34,943 bases of DNA, taken from positions 1 through 34,943 of the forward strand of contig JAFECO010000689.1 in NCBI GenBank assembly GCA_018242085.1. Reading direction: 5' to 3'. Origin of the DNA: Pseudomonadota bacterium (GTDB lineage: Bacteria > Pseudomonadota > Alphaproteobacteria > Micropepsales > Micropepsaceae). Shown here in pieces: positions 24,480 to 32,194 of this stretch (the stretch's first letter is position 1; each line of letters starts with the position of its first letter). The position numbers were made by a program, and so were the translations under genes. Below the pieces are notes generated by a model, which ran no database searches, was not told where the DNA came from, and worked only from the letters and a program-made list of their open reading frames with translations.

Positions 24480-26033
24480 TCAGAATTGGAAATAAAGGAA
24501 TTCGGAATGCTGCGACAGGCTGGCGATCGCCAGCCCCGCGGCCAGTCCCATGGACACCGCCCATTTCAGGTCCGGCATCCATTCCAGAAGGCGATAACGG
24601 TTGGCCGCGATCTGGCCCAGCGCGGCGGGGAATTTGGCCATGATCTGCTGGGTATTGGGCAGGAACCAGGCCATTCCGAAGAAGGCCGCGATCCGCAAGA
24701 TGCTTTGCGATTCCGATCCGAAATTATATTCCCATCCGGAGAACGCGCCGCCGGCGTGCAGCCCGATCATGCCCGCAAGAAGCGCAGTCGCGTCGCCCAC
24801 CGTCCCGGCGCGGAAAAATACCTGCGCCACCAGCGCGGCAAGATAGGTCAAAAGCACTTGCATGATCACGGTGGCGGCCAGCGCGAGCCGGTTTTCCGGG
24901 TCCTGCCGCATCCGCGCTGGCGCGAAAATGCGCCAGGCGTGATTGACGATCAGATAGAGGCCGTGCAGCAGGCCGAATATGAGAAAGGTCAATCCCGCGC
25001 CGTGCCAGACGCCTGCCAGCACGATGGTGATGAGGGTGGGGATGGCGATCATGGTGACAAAGCCGCCCACCGTCTTGCTGTCGCGGGCGAGAATCGGCGC
25101 CCCGCGCGCGATGCGTCGGCGGGTGACCCAGAGCGCCATGGGATTGTAGAGATAGAGCGTGAGGTAGCGTGTCAAGGTCATATGCCAGCGCTGCCAGAAA
25201 TCGATGATGTTGCGGGCCTTGTAGGGCGAGTTGAAGTTCAAGGGGAAGCGGACGTTGAACATGTAAGCCAATCCGATCGCCATGTCGGAATAGCCGGAAA
25301 AATCGAAATAGATTTGAAGGGAAAAAGACAGCGCCGTCAGCCAGGCGGGGATGAGCCCCAGTGTGCCGGGCGTGTCGAAGCCGGCGCCGGACACCTGGCT
25401 CAAGGAATCGGCGATTAGAACCTTCTTGGCCAGCCCGATGATGAAAATGGTAAGGCCGACCGCCATGTTGCGGCGGCTGAACTGGTAGGTTTCGCTTTTG
25501 ACGAATTGGGGCATGATCTCCCGGTGATGGAGGATCGGCCCCGCGATCAGGTGCGGGAAGAAAGTGACGAACAGGCAGTAATCGAGAAGGCCGCGTTCCT
25601 TGGCCATGCCCTGGCGGCAATCGACCAGATATCCGATCTGGGTGAAGGTGTAAAAGGAGATGCCCAGCGGCAGGATGACGGGGTTGAGCTTCAGGCTGGT
25701 CACGCCGATGGAGTCCAGAAATCCCATCAAGGCGAAAAGATATTTGTAATAGACCAGGACCGCGAGGTTGGCGGTGATGCCGAGCGCCAGGATCGCGCTC
25801 TGGTGCAAATCGAATCCCTCATTGCGGGTGATCCAATGGCTGATCGAATAGTTGAAGGCGATCGAGCCCATCAGGATGAGCACGAAAGGCGGATTCCACC
25901 AGGCATAAAAAATCAGCGAGCTGACGACGAGCGAAAGTTCGGCGGCGCGGTGGTTAATCCGGCCCAGCAGGTAATAGGCCAGCAGCGCCAGCGGCATGAA
26001 GACGAAAATGAAAATGTAGGAGTTGAAGAGCAA
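24480..26033 (-). CDS. MBOAT-family O-acyltransferase, AlgI/DltB-like
   Basis: A 517-residue polytopic membrane protein. The start is taken as TTG 26033, because this gives the canonical AlgI-type N-terminus MLFNSYIFIFVFMPLALLAY and GGTAGG lies upstream; a TTG at 26066 would add 11 unusual residues. Family motifs include FYAWWNPPF, the VTFFPHLIAGPILHHREIMPQF segment, SGYSDMAIGLAYMF, FWQRWHMTLTRYL (His284) and VLAGVWHGAGLTF, where His344 is the likely catalytic histidine. These proteins move an acyl group across the inner membrane to a periplasmic acceptor. It is preceded by a free acyl carrier protein and followed by an SGNH-like protein, which points to ACP-supplied acyl groups. Confidence 0.94.
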   Translation of the reverse strand: MLFNSYIFIFVFMPLALLAYYLLGRINHRAAELSLVVSSLIFYAWWNPPFVLILMGSIAFNYSISHWITRNEGFDLHQSAILALGITANLAVLVYYKYLFALMGFLDSIGVTSLKLNPVILPLGISFYTFTQIGYLVDCRQGMAKERGLLDYCLFVTFFPHLIAGPILHHREIMPQFVKSETYQFSRRNMAVGLTIFIIGLAKKVLIADSLSQVSGAGFDTPGTLGLIPAWLTALSFSLQIYFDFSGYSDMAIGLAYMFNVRFPLNFNSPYKARNIIDFWQRWHMTLTRYLTLYLYNPMALWVTRRRIARGAPILARDSKTVGGFVTMIAIPTLITIVLAGVWHGAGLTFLIFGLLHGLYLIVNHAWRIFAPARMRQDPENRLALAATVIMQVLLTYLAALVAQVFFRAGTVGDATALLAGMIGLHAGGAFSGWEYNFGSESQSILRIAAFFGMAWFLPNTQQIMAKFPAALGQIAANRYRLLEWMPDLKWAVSMGLAAGLAIASLSQHSEFLYFQF

Positions 26034-26103
26034 GGCGCCTACCCATCCCCATGCGGAAAGCCGCAAGCGGCTTTTCCGGTCCCCGCCGGACGGTTTGCCA
26101 TCC

Positions 26104-26349
26104 TTAAGCCCCCTTCTTCTTCCGGATGAGAGCGACGAAGTCGCCGATTTCCTTCAGCGACTCGATTTCCGCCGTCCGGAACTTGACGCCGAAGCGCATC
26201 TCCGTCGCCACGACGATGGCGATATTCTTGAAGGAATCCCAACCCGCAAAATCGCCGGCAACGCTGCTGGGCGTAAGGATGATCGTGTCGTCGTCCAGCG
26301 CTTCGCGGACGACTTCCGTTATTCCCTCCATGATTTCAAGATCGGTCAC
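26104..26349 (-). CDS. Acyl carrier protein
   Basis: An 81-residue four-helix carrier protein from GTG 26349, two bases after the FkbH stop, so the two are probably coupled. The phosphopantetheine site is Ser39 in GWDSFKNI; the replacement of the usual DSL by DSF is seen in specialised, non-fatty-acid carriers. Acidic helix I and helix II flank it (EVVREALDDD, IAIVVATEMRFGVKF), and the tail is Lys-rich (IRKKKGA). It is most likely the carrier loaded by the neighbouring FkbH-like protein and used by the MBOAT enzyme. It needs a phosphopantetheinyl transferase from elsewhere. Confidence 0.93.
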   Translation of the reverse strand: MTDLEIMEGITEVVREALDDDTIILTPSSVAGDFAGWDSFKNIAIVVATEMRFGVKFRTAEIESLKEIGDFVALIRKKKGA

Positions 26350-26351
26350 GA

Positions 26352-28244
26352 TTAATTTTCCCCAATTTTAATGTGCGTATCCACTGGTATGTACGTCTCG
26401 ACCGGAAGACGCCAGAAGCTGCCACCAGCATCATTGGCGCCGTCTTGTTCGAAGCCCAGCTTCGCATAGTGATCGCGGACAAGACCGTTCTTTTCCGTGG
26501 GACGGAATTCGCCGACCAGGGCGCGATAGCCTCGCTTCGATGCTTCCCCTACGAGAAGATTCAAAGTCGCCTGCTCGACCTGCCGGCCCAGAACGCGGCA
26601 GCTCATCAGCCAGGTGTCGATCATCAGCTCGCCAGGACGCGAGGATGGCTTGGCGATGACGACGGCGATCATGCCGTTATCGCCATATTTGTCGGTCAGG
26701 CGGATCTGGAAGGTGACGGTATCCTTGTCGGCCATCGCCGCTTCGACATCACGCTCGGCATAACGCCGGGTGGTGAGGTTGAACTGGTTGGTCTTGTTGA
26801 TCAGCTGGGTGATGCGCGCCTGACCGACGGAGTCGAAAGGCGTGACCCGCATCTCCATTTCCAGGCTTTTCAGATAGGCGGGAAGGTCGGCAGTGGCCTG
26901 GCGGGCAAATTCACGTTCCGCATTGGCCTGGTATTGACCGGCGCGGGAGAAATCCTCCCCCGTCATCCGCACGCTTTCGAAATATCCCCCATCGGCGATG
27001 CATTTCGCGTAGAAGGCCGCGTCTTCGGGCAGCTCCGGCACCGCCACCATGGGCAGTTCGCGGCGCACCAGATTGCGTTCGAACGGATTGTCGTCGGCGA
27101 ACACCAGGGCATCCAGCCCGATATTGATCTCAGCCGCGATGGCCCGAAGATTGGTGGCCTTGTCGGACCAGTTGGCGATGAAGGCGGCGAAAGACGAACG
27201 CTTCAGCACCATGTCCGGATGGCGGGCGAACGGCGTCAGCGCGATTGTCTCGTCATTCTTGGAACAGACCGCCAGGATGATGCCGCGCTCCGACAGGCGC
27301 TGGGCATAGTCCTGGAAGGCGATGAAGGCTTCACCTTCGGAGCTGCCCTGGCCCAGAACGATGCCTTCAATGCCGTCATCGCCGATCACCCCGCCCCACA
27401 GCGTATTGTCCAGGTCCAGCACCAGGCATTTGTAGGAGCGGCCGCGCTGGGCCGCGACGATGCGGGCCACCAGATCGCCATAAAGGGGCGCCATGGGCGG
27501 GGCGATCTCGATTTTCGCCCGGTGCCACAAGACGGGATCGTGCCAATTGCCGAGGCCATCCTCCATCGCGCGCGTATCGAGCGCCAGGATGTCCACGCCA
27601 GCCTCGTCGGCGCGCTCGCGGATGCGCTGATTGATGCGCCGGGTCATTGCTTGCGGCGAGCCGGGCAGGCGATGTTCGTTGCTGCCCAGAAGCGCCGGAA
27701 ACAGCGGCAGGATAGTCTGTTGGATGATGGGGCAGGCGAAGTCCTGGCGGGCCATGTTCCAGACATGGGCGCAATGATCGGCCGCATCTTCGACCGCGCG
27801 GTCCGAAGCGGCGGCATCGCGGCCGGCATTGGCTTTACCCAGCGCATGGCGGGCGTCGAAAGCGAAAAGAATCGCGTTGGGCTTGAAGGCGTGAAGCGCC
27901 GAAGCTGGATCCATCAGATCCTGCAGATATTGGCCAAAGGGGTTGGTATAGATTTCGGCCCACATCCCGCGGCGCATGAACGCCACCCGGATGGCGGGAA
28001 TGAGATGGGAGACCATCGACGAGCCCAGGATCGCCAGGCGCACCGCCGGCAATGCCAAACCGGTGGGAGCATGTTCGCCGAAATTCTTCCGGGCCAGCTT
28101 GTCCAGACGCTCGGTGCGCAGGAAATCCATCCGGCAATTCGCCAGGGAAACGAAACGATCCCATCCCGCCGCGCCGCCCAGCGCGCGAACCTCATCGCTC
28201 CATTGCGGGTTTTCCGGAAGCCACCAAAGATCCGATACTGACAT
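26352..28244 (-). CDS. FkbH-like HAD-superfamily (HAD-IIIC) protein
   Basis: A 630-residue protein from ATG 28244. Residues 60-265 form the N-terminal SGNH-like region of FkbH proteins (AILGSSMVSHLIPAIR, 71-86). Residues 270-420 are the HAD domain: LDLDNTLWGGVIGDDG (276-291) holds the catalytic Asp pair, then CSKND (327-331) and FADDNPFERN (382-391). The C-terminal 150 residues have a GNAT-like fold (INKTNQFNLTTRRY, DKYGDNGMIAVV, MSCRVLGRQVE). Characterised FkbH proteins take glycerate from 1,3-bisphosphoglycerate and load it onto an ACP. With an ACP two bases downstream, glyceryl-ACP or a related hydroxyacyl-ACP is the best guess for its product. Confidence 0.92.
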   Translation of the reverse strand: MSVSDLWWLPENPQWSDEVRALGGAAGWDRFVSLANCRMDFLRTERLDKLARKNFGEHAPTGLALPAVRLAILGSSMVSHLIPAIRVAFMRRGMWAEIYTNPFGQYLQDLMDPASALHAFKPNAILFAFDARHALGKANAGRDAAASDRAVEDAADHCAHVWNMARQDFACPIIQQTILPLFPALLGSNEHRLPGSPQAMTRRINQRIRERADEAGVDILALDTRAMEDGLGNWHDPVLWHRAKIEIAPPMAPLYGDLVARIVAAQRGRSYKCLVLDLDNTLWGGVIGDDGIEGIVLGQGSSEGEAFIAFQDYAQRLSERGIILAVCSKNDETIALTPFARHPDMVLKRSSFAAFIANWSDKATNLRAIAAEINIGLDALVFADDNPFERNLVRRELPMVAVPELPEDAAFYAKCIADGGYFESVRMTGEDFSRAGQYQANAEREFARQATADLPAYLKSLEMEMRVTPFDSVGQARITQLINKTNQFNLTTRRYAERDVEAAMADKDTVTFQIRLTDKYGDNGMIAVVIAKPSSRPGELMIDTWLMSCRVLGRQVEQATLNLLVGEASKRGYRALVGEFRPTEKNGLVRDHYAKLGFEQDGANDAGGSFWRLPVETYIPVDTHIKIGEN

Positions 28245-28388
28245 CAAAAATCCAACTCAAAGAAAACCGAAAAACATTTTGCCTGACCGCCTGCCGCACA
28301 TGGCAGACGATCACACACGGCAGGACTGGCGTTCGACAGATTGCGGCTTGCCCGTTTTGGCGCGAGCATCACGGCGCAGCTCCATCGC

Positions 28389-29705
28389 TCAGGGGCGGTG
28401 CGCGGTCTCTCCCCCGCGTTCGCTCCAGGTCCGCCGCATGGCTGCGTCGATCGGCATCACGAAGCCGGCGTTCAGCTCCGACATGCGTGAGATCCCCACC
28501 AGCGACATGTTGCGCTTCAACTCCTCGGCCATCAGGGCGATGGCGCGCGCGACCCCGCCCGTGCCCCCGATGCTGGCGGCATAGAGGAAGGGACGTCCCA
28601 CAAAAACGAAATCCGCGCCCAGCGCCAGCGCCTTGATCACGTCGGTGCCCCGGCGCACGCCGCCATCCAGCATCACCGGCAAGTCGGGGATCGCGGCCTT
28701 GATCGCGGGTAGCACATGCAGCGGCGCCACGGCACCGTCGAGCTGGCGGCCGCCATGGTTGGAGATGATCACGCCATCCACTCCGCATTCGCGCGCCTGT
28801 GCCGCATCGGCGGCGCAGAGAATGCCTTTGAGCACCAGCTTGCCCTTCCACAGGCTGCGCACCAGATGGATTTCCGGCCAGCCCATGCGGTCGACGGCGC
28901 CGCCGCCCCTTATATCGGCCCGGGCCAGCACCGAGGGGCCGCGCACGGCGCGATAATTTTCAAGATGCGGCAGCCCGCGGCGCAGCACCGTTTGCGCCGC
29001 CGTGCCGATCAGCCAGGAGGGATGGCTGATGCCGTCCCACAGGATTCGGGGCGTAAGCTTGAGCGGCACATTGAAGCCGTTCTGCTTGTCCACCTCCCGG
29101 TTTCCCGGAACCGGAACATCGGCGGTGATGACCAGGGTCTTGAAGCCGGCGGCCGAGACGCGTTCCAGCAGGCGCCGGATCTGATCGGGATGGCCGGGCA
29201 GATAGGCCTGGAACCAGGTGCCCGGCGCCGCGCGCTGAACCTCTTCCATGGCCGTGAAGGAAGCGCCACTCAGCACCATGGGGATATTCGCGGCTTTCGC
29301 GGCTTCGGCCATCGCCACATCGCCGCGATAGGCGAAGAGCGCGGCGGCGCCCATCGGCGCGATGCCGAAGGGCGCCGCATGATTTTCGCCGAACAGGGTG
29401 CATTTGGGATCGCGATGAATGGCGCTGGTGAGCACGCGCGTGACCAGCGCATAATCCTTGAAGCTGTCCCGGTTCTGCCGGATCGAGGCATCGGTTTCGG
29501 TGCCGCTGGCGGCATAGCCGTACAACATGCGCGGAAGTTTTTTGCGCGCGGCCGCTTCGAAATCATCCAAGCAAAGATATTTGTTCAGGTGTTCGGCGAT
29601 GCGGATCCTGGAATCGGCTTTGGCGCTTGCGGCAGTGCTGGAATCGCGGCTGACGGCGGCCGCCTCGTTCCGCTGCCAGCCGGCGGCCGATTGCGTATCC
29701 GTCAT
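28389..29705 (-). CDS. FMN-dependent alpha-hydroxy-acid oxidase/dehydrogenase
   Basis: A 438-residue TIM-barrel flavoenzyme of the lactate oxidase/glycolate oxidase family. ATG 29705 follows GAGGGCGGGGAACGAG, a good ribosome binding site; 66 bases upstream another frame start would add improbable residues. Conserved features are YGYAASGTETDASIRQNR (62-79), PMGAAALFAYRGD, WFQAYLP (164-170), LVITADVPVPGNRE, the KGI Lys293, and SNHGGRQLD with catalytic His317 and Arg320; DGGVRRGTDVIKALALGA and GRPFLY close the phosphate site. It oxidises a 2-hydroxy acid to the 2-oxo acid. The first 30 residues are a low-complexity extension. As first gene of the block it may supply or modify the acyl precursor, or be metabolically separate. 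Confidence 0.93.
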   Translation of the reverse strand: MTDTQSAAGWQRNEAAAVSRDSSTAASAKADSRIRIAEHLNKYLCLDDFEAAARKKLPRMLYGYAASGTETDASIRQNRDSFKDYALVTRVLTSAIHRDPKCTLFGENHAAPFGIAPMGAAALFAYRGDVAMAEAAKAANIPMVLSGASFTAMEEVQRAAPGTWFQAYLPGHPDQIRRLLERVSAAGFKTLVITADVPVPGNREVDKQNGFNVPLKLTPRILWDGISHPSWLIGTAAQTVLRRGLPHLENYRAVRGPSVLARADIRGGGAVDRMGWPEIHLVRSLWKGKLVLKGILCAADAAQARECGVDGVIISNHGGRQLDGAVAPLHVLPAIKAAIPDLPVMLDGGVRRGTDVIKALALGADFVFVGRPFLYAASIGGTGGVARAIALMAEELKRNMSLVGISRMSELNAGFVMPIDAAMRRTWSERGGETAHRP

Positions 29706-29936
29706 CTCGTTCCCCGCCCTCAATGAAGCCGTAGTGCAACATGCGGCCGGCTCGCTCCGCCTGACTGGCAACCCGTCCGGGCAGCCTTTCCGGCTTATAC
29801 AGTGCCGCCTGCGTCCATTGCGCGAACCTTAGCGTGGATTGGTTAAATTGGGTGACGGTTTTGGCGGCATTTTTGCGGTACATCCAAGACATGCCGATAG
29901 CGTCCGGAATCGCGCGGGATATGGGCCATCTTTCCC

Positions 29937-29949
29937 GATAATGATTATC
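29937..29949. promoter_or_regulatory. GATAAT-G-ATTATC inverted repeat, possible Fur-type operator
   Basis: A perfect 6-bp inverted repeat around one base, resembling a part of the classic Fur box. It lies about 230 bp upstream of the hydroxy-acid oxidase start and 27 bp downstream of the sequence end of the PIG-L gene. A/T-rich sequence follows it (AGAAAAAATTG). A chance match in this otherwise GC-rich DNA is possible; the distance to the nearest start is large. Confidence 0.3.
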
Positions 29950-29975
29950 AGAAAAAATTGCAGAAGGCGCTGATT

Positions 29976-30884
29976 TCAGGACGTCTGAAGCAGGCCCAAC
30001 CGGTTCAGCGCGCGCCCGGCCGCACGGCGCCAACCCGCGCCATCCATGCGCCACATGAAAGTTTCATAGGCCAGAGGCCCCGGATGCGGCGGCTCCAGAA
30101 AATCGTAAAGCGGCGCCGTCCGGAACCGTTCCGCGTCCAGCGGAAATTCGGTCAAGGTGCGATATTGGGTCCGGTAGCATTGAAGCATGCGCTGCTTGCG
30201 ATCCTGTTCGCCGGCATCGAAGGCGATTGTCGTCACCGGCCCCGCGCCCGGGACCGCGAGAAAACCGCCATAGACCATTCGCCCACCCGCCAGATGGTAG
30301 CTGGTCATCTCCACCGGCAGCGGCGCTTCGAATCCGTCTTCGCGCAGCAGGAAGCAAGCGGCGTGAACCGCCAGCGCCGTGGCATCGTGATCCGGATGTC
30401 CGCCTTCATAAGGATGGGTCACCACATAGCGGAATTTTTTCGCGCGCATGATGTCCATCAGACGGGAAACGATGCGGGGGATATGGGCGACCGCCTGCTG
30501 GTCGGAAACTCCCAACCGCGACACCGGCACGTCGCTGCGGCCGATCAAGGCCAGCGCGGCTTCGGTTTCCTCGACCCGCGCCTGCCGGTAGGCATCGTTG
30601 CCGTCAAAACCGGCGGAGCGGGCTGCCGCCCCGTCCTTCGGCGCGCCATCGGTCACGATCACGATGCGGGCATCCGCCAGGCGGGACAGCAATCCGCCCG
30701 CGCCCAATGCCTCATCGTCGGGATGGGCGACGACAAGAAGGGTGGGCTGCAGGGGCAGATCATCCAGCGCCCGGCCTGGACCGGCGCCCGTCATGCGGCT
30801 TTTGCGCCCGCCATAGAGCCGGTCGTAAGCGGCCTGATCCCAGCGCTGCCAGGCGCGCCGGATCGCCAGGGTCAGGGCCGACAT
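29976..30884 (-). CDS. PIG-L family (LmbE-like) N-acetylglucosamine deacetylase-type protein
   Basis: A 302-residue cytosolic metallohydrolase. LLVVAHPDDEALGAGG (49-64) contains the diagnostic AHPDDE metal-binding motif, and THPYEGGHPDHDATA (156-170) provides the second His and the catalytic region. A conserved Tyr/His stretch (TSYHLAGGRMVYGGF) follows. PIG-L enzymes remove acetyl groups from GlcNAc-containing glycolipids or small thiols. Next to glycosyltransferases, a role in deacetylating a sugar of the glycan is likely, giving a free amine for further substitution. It is divergent from the GT2 gene at 31078, so the 193 bp between them should hold two promoters. Confidence 0.92.
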   Translation of the reverse strand: MSALTLAIRRAWQRWDQAAYDRLYGGRKSRMTGAGPGRALDDLPLQPTLLVVAHPDDEALGAGGLLSRLADARIVIVTDGAPKDGAAARSAGFDGNDAYRQARVEETEAALALIGRSDVPVSRLGVSDQQAVAHIPRIVSRLMDIMRAKKFRYVVTHPYEGGHPDHDATALAVHAACFLLREDGFEAPLPVEMTSYHLAGGRMVYGGFLAVPGAGPVTTIAFDAGEQDRKQRMLQCYRTQYRTLTEFPLDAERFRTAPLYDFLEPPHPGPLAYETFMWRMDGAGWRRAAGRALNRLGLLQTS

Positions 30885-31077
30885 TCAAGTCCCATTCGGC
30901 GCGATGACATGGTCGATTTTTCCTGCATGGACGGCCTTATATTTCACCCATAAAGCCCGCGGACCGTAATGTCTCAAAACTAAGTTAACCCGTTGGATTC
31001 TAGACTATATGGCAGGCCCGCGCGCATCCGGGCTATTAGAGCATACGCGACCATCTGGTACGAAACGGTTTACGCAA
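30885..31077. promoter_or_regulatory. Divergent promoter region between PIG-L and GT2 genes
   Basis: This 193-bp region is more A/T-rich than its neighbours (CCTTATATTTCACCCATAAAG near 30936). It separates two outward-facing genes. I cannot assign a definite promoter pair or operator. Confidence 0.4.
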
Positions 31078-32028
31078 ATGATGTCGGTAATCTTCTCGAG
31101 CCATAATGGCGGAGCGGTGCTCCCGAAAATGCTCGAGAGCCTGACGCGCGCCGAGGCGCCGGTTGGGGGCTGGAAACTCATCGCCATAGACAATGCCAGC
31201 ACGGACGATACCCGGTCCATCCTGGAGTCTTACCGGGACGGCCTGCCGCTAACGATCCTCAGCGAACCGGTACCCAGCAAGAACCGGAGCCTCAATCGCG
31301 GCCTGGAAATCGTGGAAGGCGATTTCTATGTCTTTTGCGATGACGATGTGATCGTCCAGGAGGACTGGCTGGTGAAGTGGCGCGCTGCCGCCGACGATCA
31401 CCCGGAGTTCGAATTGTTCGCCGGATCCACCGTGCCCCATTGGCCGTCCGATGCGCCCAAATTGCGCATGAAGGATATGGTAATCAGTATCGCCTTCGGC
31501 ACCAATGAGCAGCAAAAAGGCGGGCCCTGCGACTCGCGCTGCATGTTCGGAACCAACATGGCAATCCGCGCTTTGGTGTTTGGGACCGGCGTACGTTTCA
31601 ACGAGAATATCGGTCCCAACGGCTCCTTGGCCTATCCCATGGGCAGCGAAACCGAGTTTGCGCTTCGCTTGGCGGCGCTGGGCTACAAATGCTGGTTCGC
31701 GGACGATGCACGAGTGCGCCACATCATCCGCCCCAAGCAGATGCAGATCCCGGCCATTCTTCTTCGGGGATATCGTTGGGGCAGGGGTCAGGCCCATATG
31801 CGCGAGGAGCATCATTATTCCCCCAGCCGGCTCAGCCGGAAAAATCACCTGCGCTGGGCGCTGTATCCGCTGCTGATGCCATTCTTCGATCCGGACGAGG
31901 CCTGGGCCCGGCAATGGGAGTGGGTGGCCGATCAGGGCTATGAGGATGGCTGGCGCGAATGTCGAGGCCTGGCGCCGAAATGGCTGCAAAAACAAGGGCC
32001 GCGCCTGGCCCGCCGCTTCCGGCGCTAG
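31078..32028 (+). CDS. Family 2 glycosyltransferase
   Basis: A 316-residue GT-A fold protein read from ATG 31078; an in-frame ATG at 31009 would add 23 residues, but the family N-terminus MMSVIFSSHNGGAVLP fits 31078. Neither site has a strong ribosome binding site. The nucleotide-binding part has IAIDNASTDDT (36-46), and FCDDDVIVQEDW (87-98) contains the metal-binding DxD. GTNMAIRALVF and SETEFALRLAALGYKCWFADDA give the acceptor and catalytic region. A basic tail follows (RRFRR). No membrane segment is obvious. It converges on the phosphonate cassette and is likely involved in surface glycan assembly. Confidence 0.9.
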   Translation: MMSVIFSSHNGGAVLPKMLESLTRAEAPVGGWKLIAIDNASTDDTRSILESYRDGLPLTILSEPVPSKNRSLNRGLEIVEGDFYVFCDDDVIVQEDWLVKWRAAADDHPEFELFAGSTVPHWPSDAPKLRMKDMVISIAFGTNEQQKGGPCDSRCMFGTNMAIRALVFGTGVRFNENIGPNGSLAYPMGSETEFALRLAALGYKCWFADDARVRHIIRPKQMQIPAILLRGYRWGRGQAHMREEHHYSPSRLSRKNHLRWALYPLLMPFFDPDEAWARQWEWVADQGYEDGWRECRGLAPKWLQKQGPRLARRFRR

Positions 32029-32114
32029 GATTGCGGCACTCTGAAGACAGGCGGGCGGCCGTTTAAAAAGCGGGGCCGGCTTTTCCCGCTGTTGGTGATG
32101 GGATTCTATACTCT

Positions 32115-32134
32115 GGGCGCCTTTTGTGGCGCCC
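32115..32134. terminator. Hairpin between convergent genes
   Basis: The 7-bp perfect stem GGGCGCC/GGCGCCC (32115-32121 and 32128-32134) with loop TTTTGT lies between the convergent GT2 and transaminase-fusion genes. There is no T-run on either side. Its placement fits a bidirectional transcription end. Confidence 0.45.
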
Positions 32135-32194
32135 GGTTCGACAGCCGGCCGAAAATTTTCTCATTCGCTCCGTCGGCTACGATCTGGCAGATGA

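Noticed and set aside
26373-28241. A 622-codon open frame on the plus strand opposite the FkbH-like gene
   Set aside because: It is the antisense shadow of a well-supported gene in GC-rich DNA; it has low complexity and no recognisable domain, while the minus strand has intact HAD motifs.
29563-30054. A 163-codon minus-strand frame across the gap between the PIG-L and oxidase genes
   Set aside because: It overlaps both neighbouring genes in another frame and has neither a ribosome binding site nor a recognisable domain.
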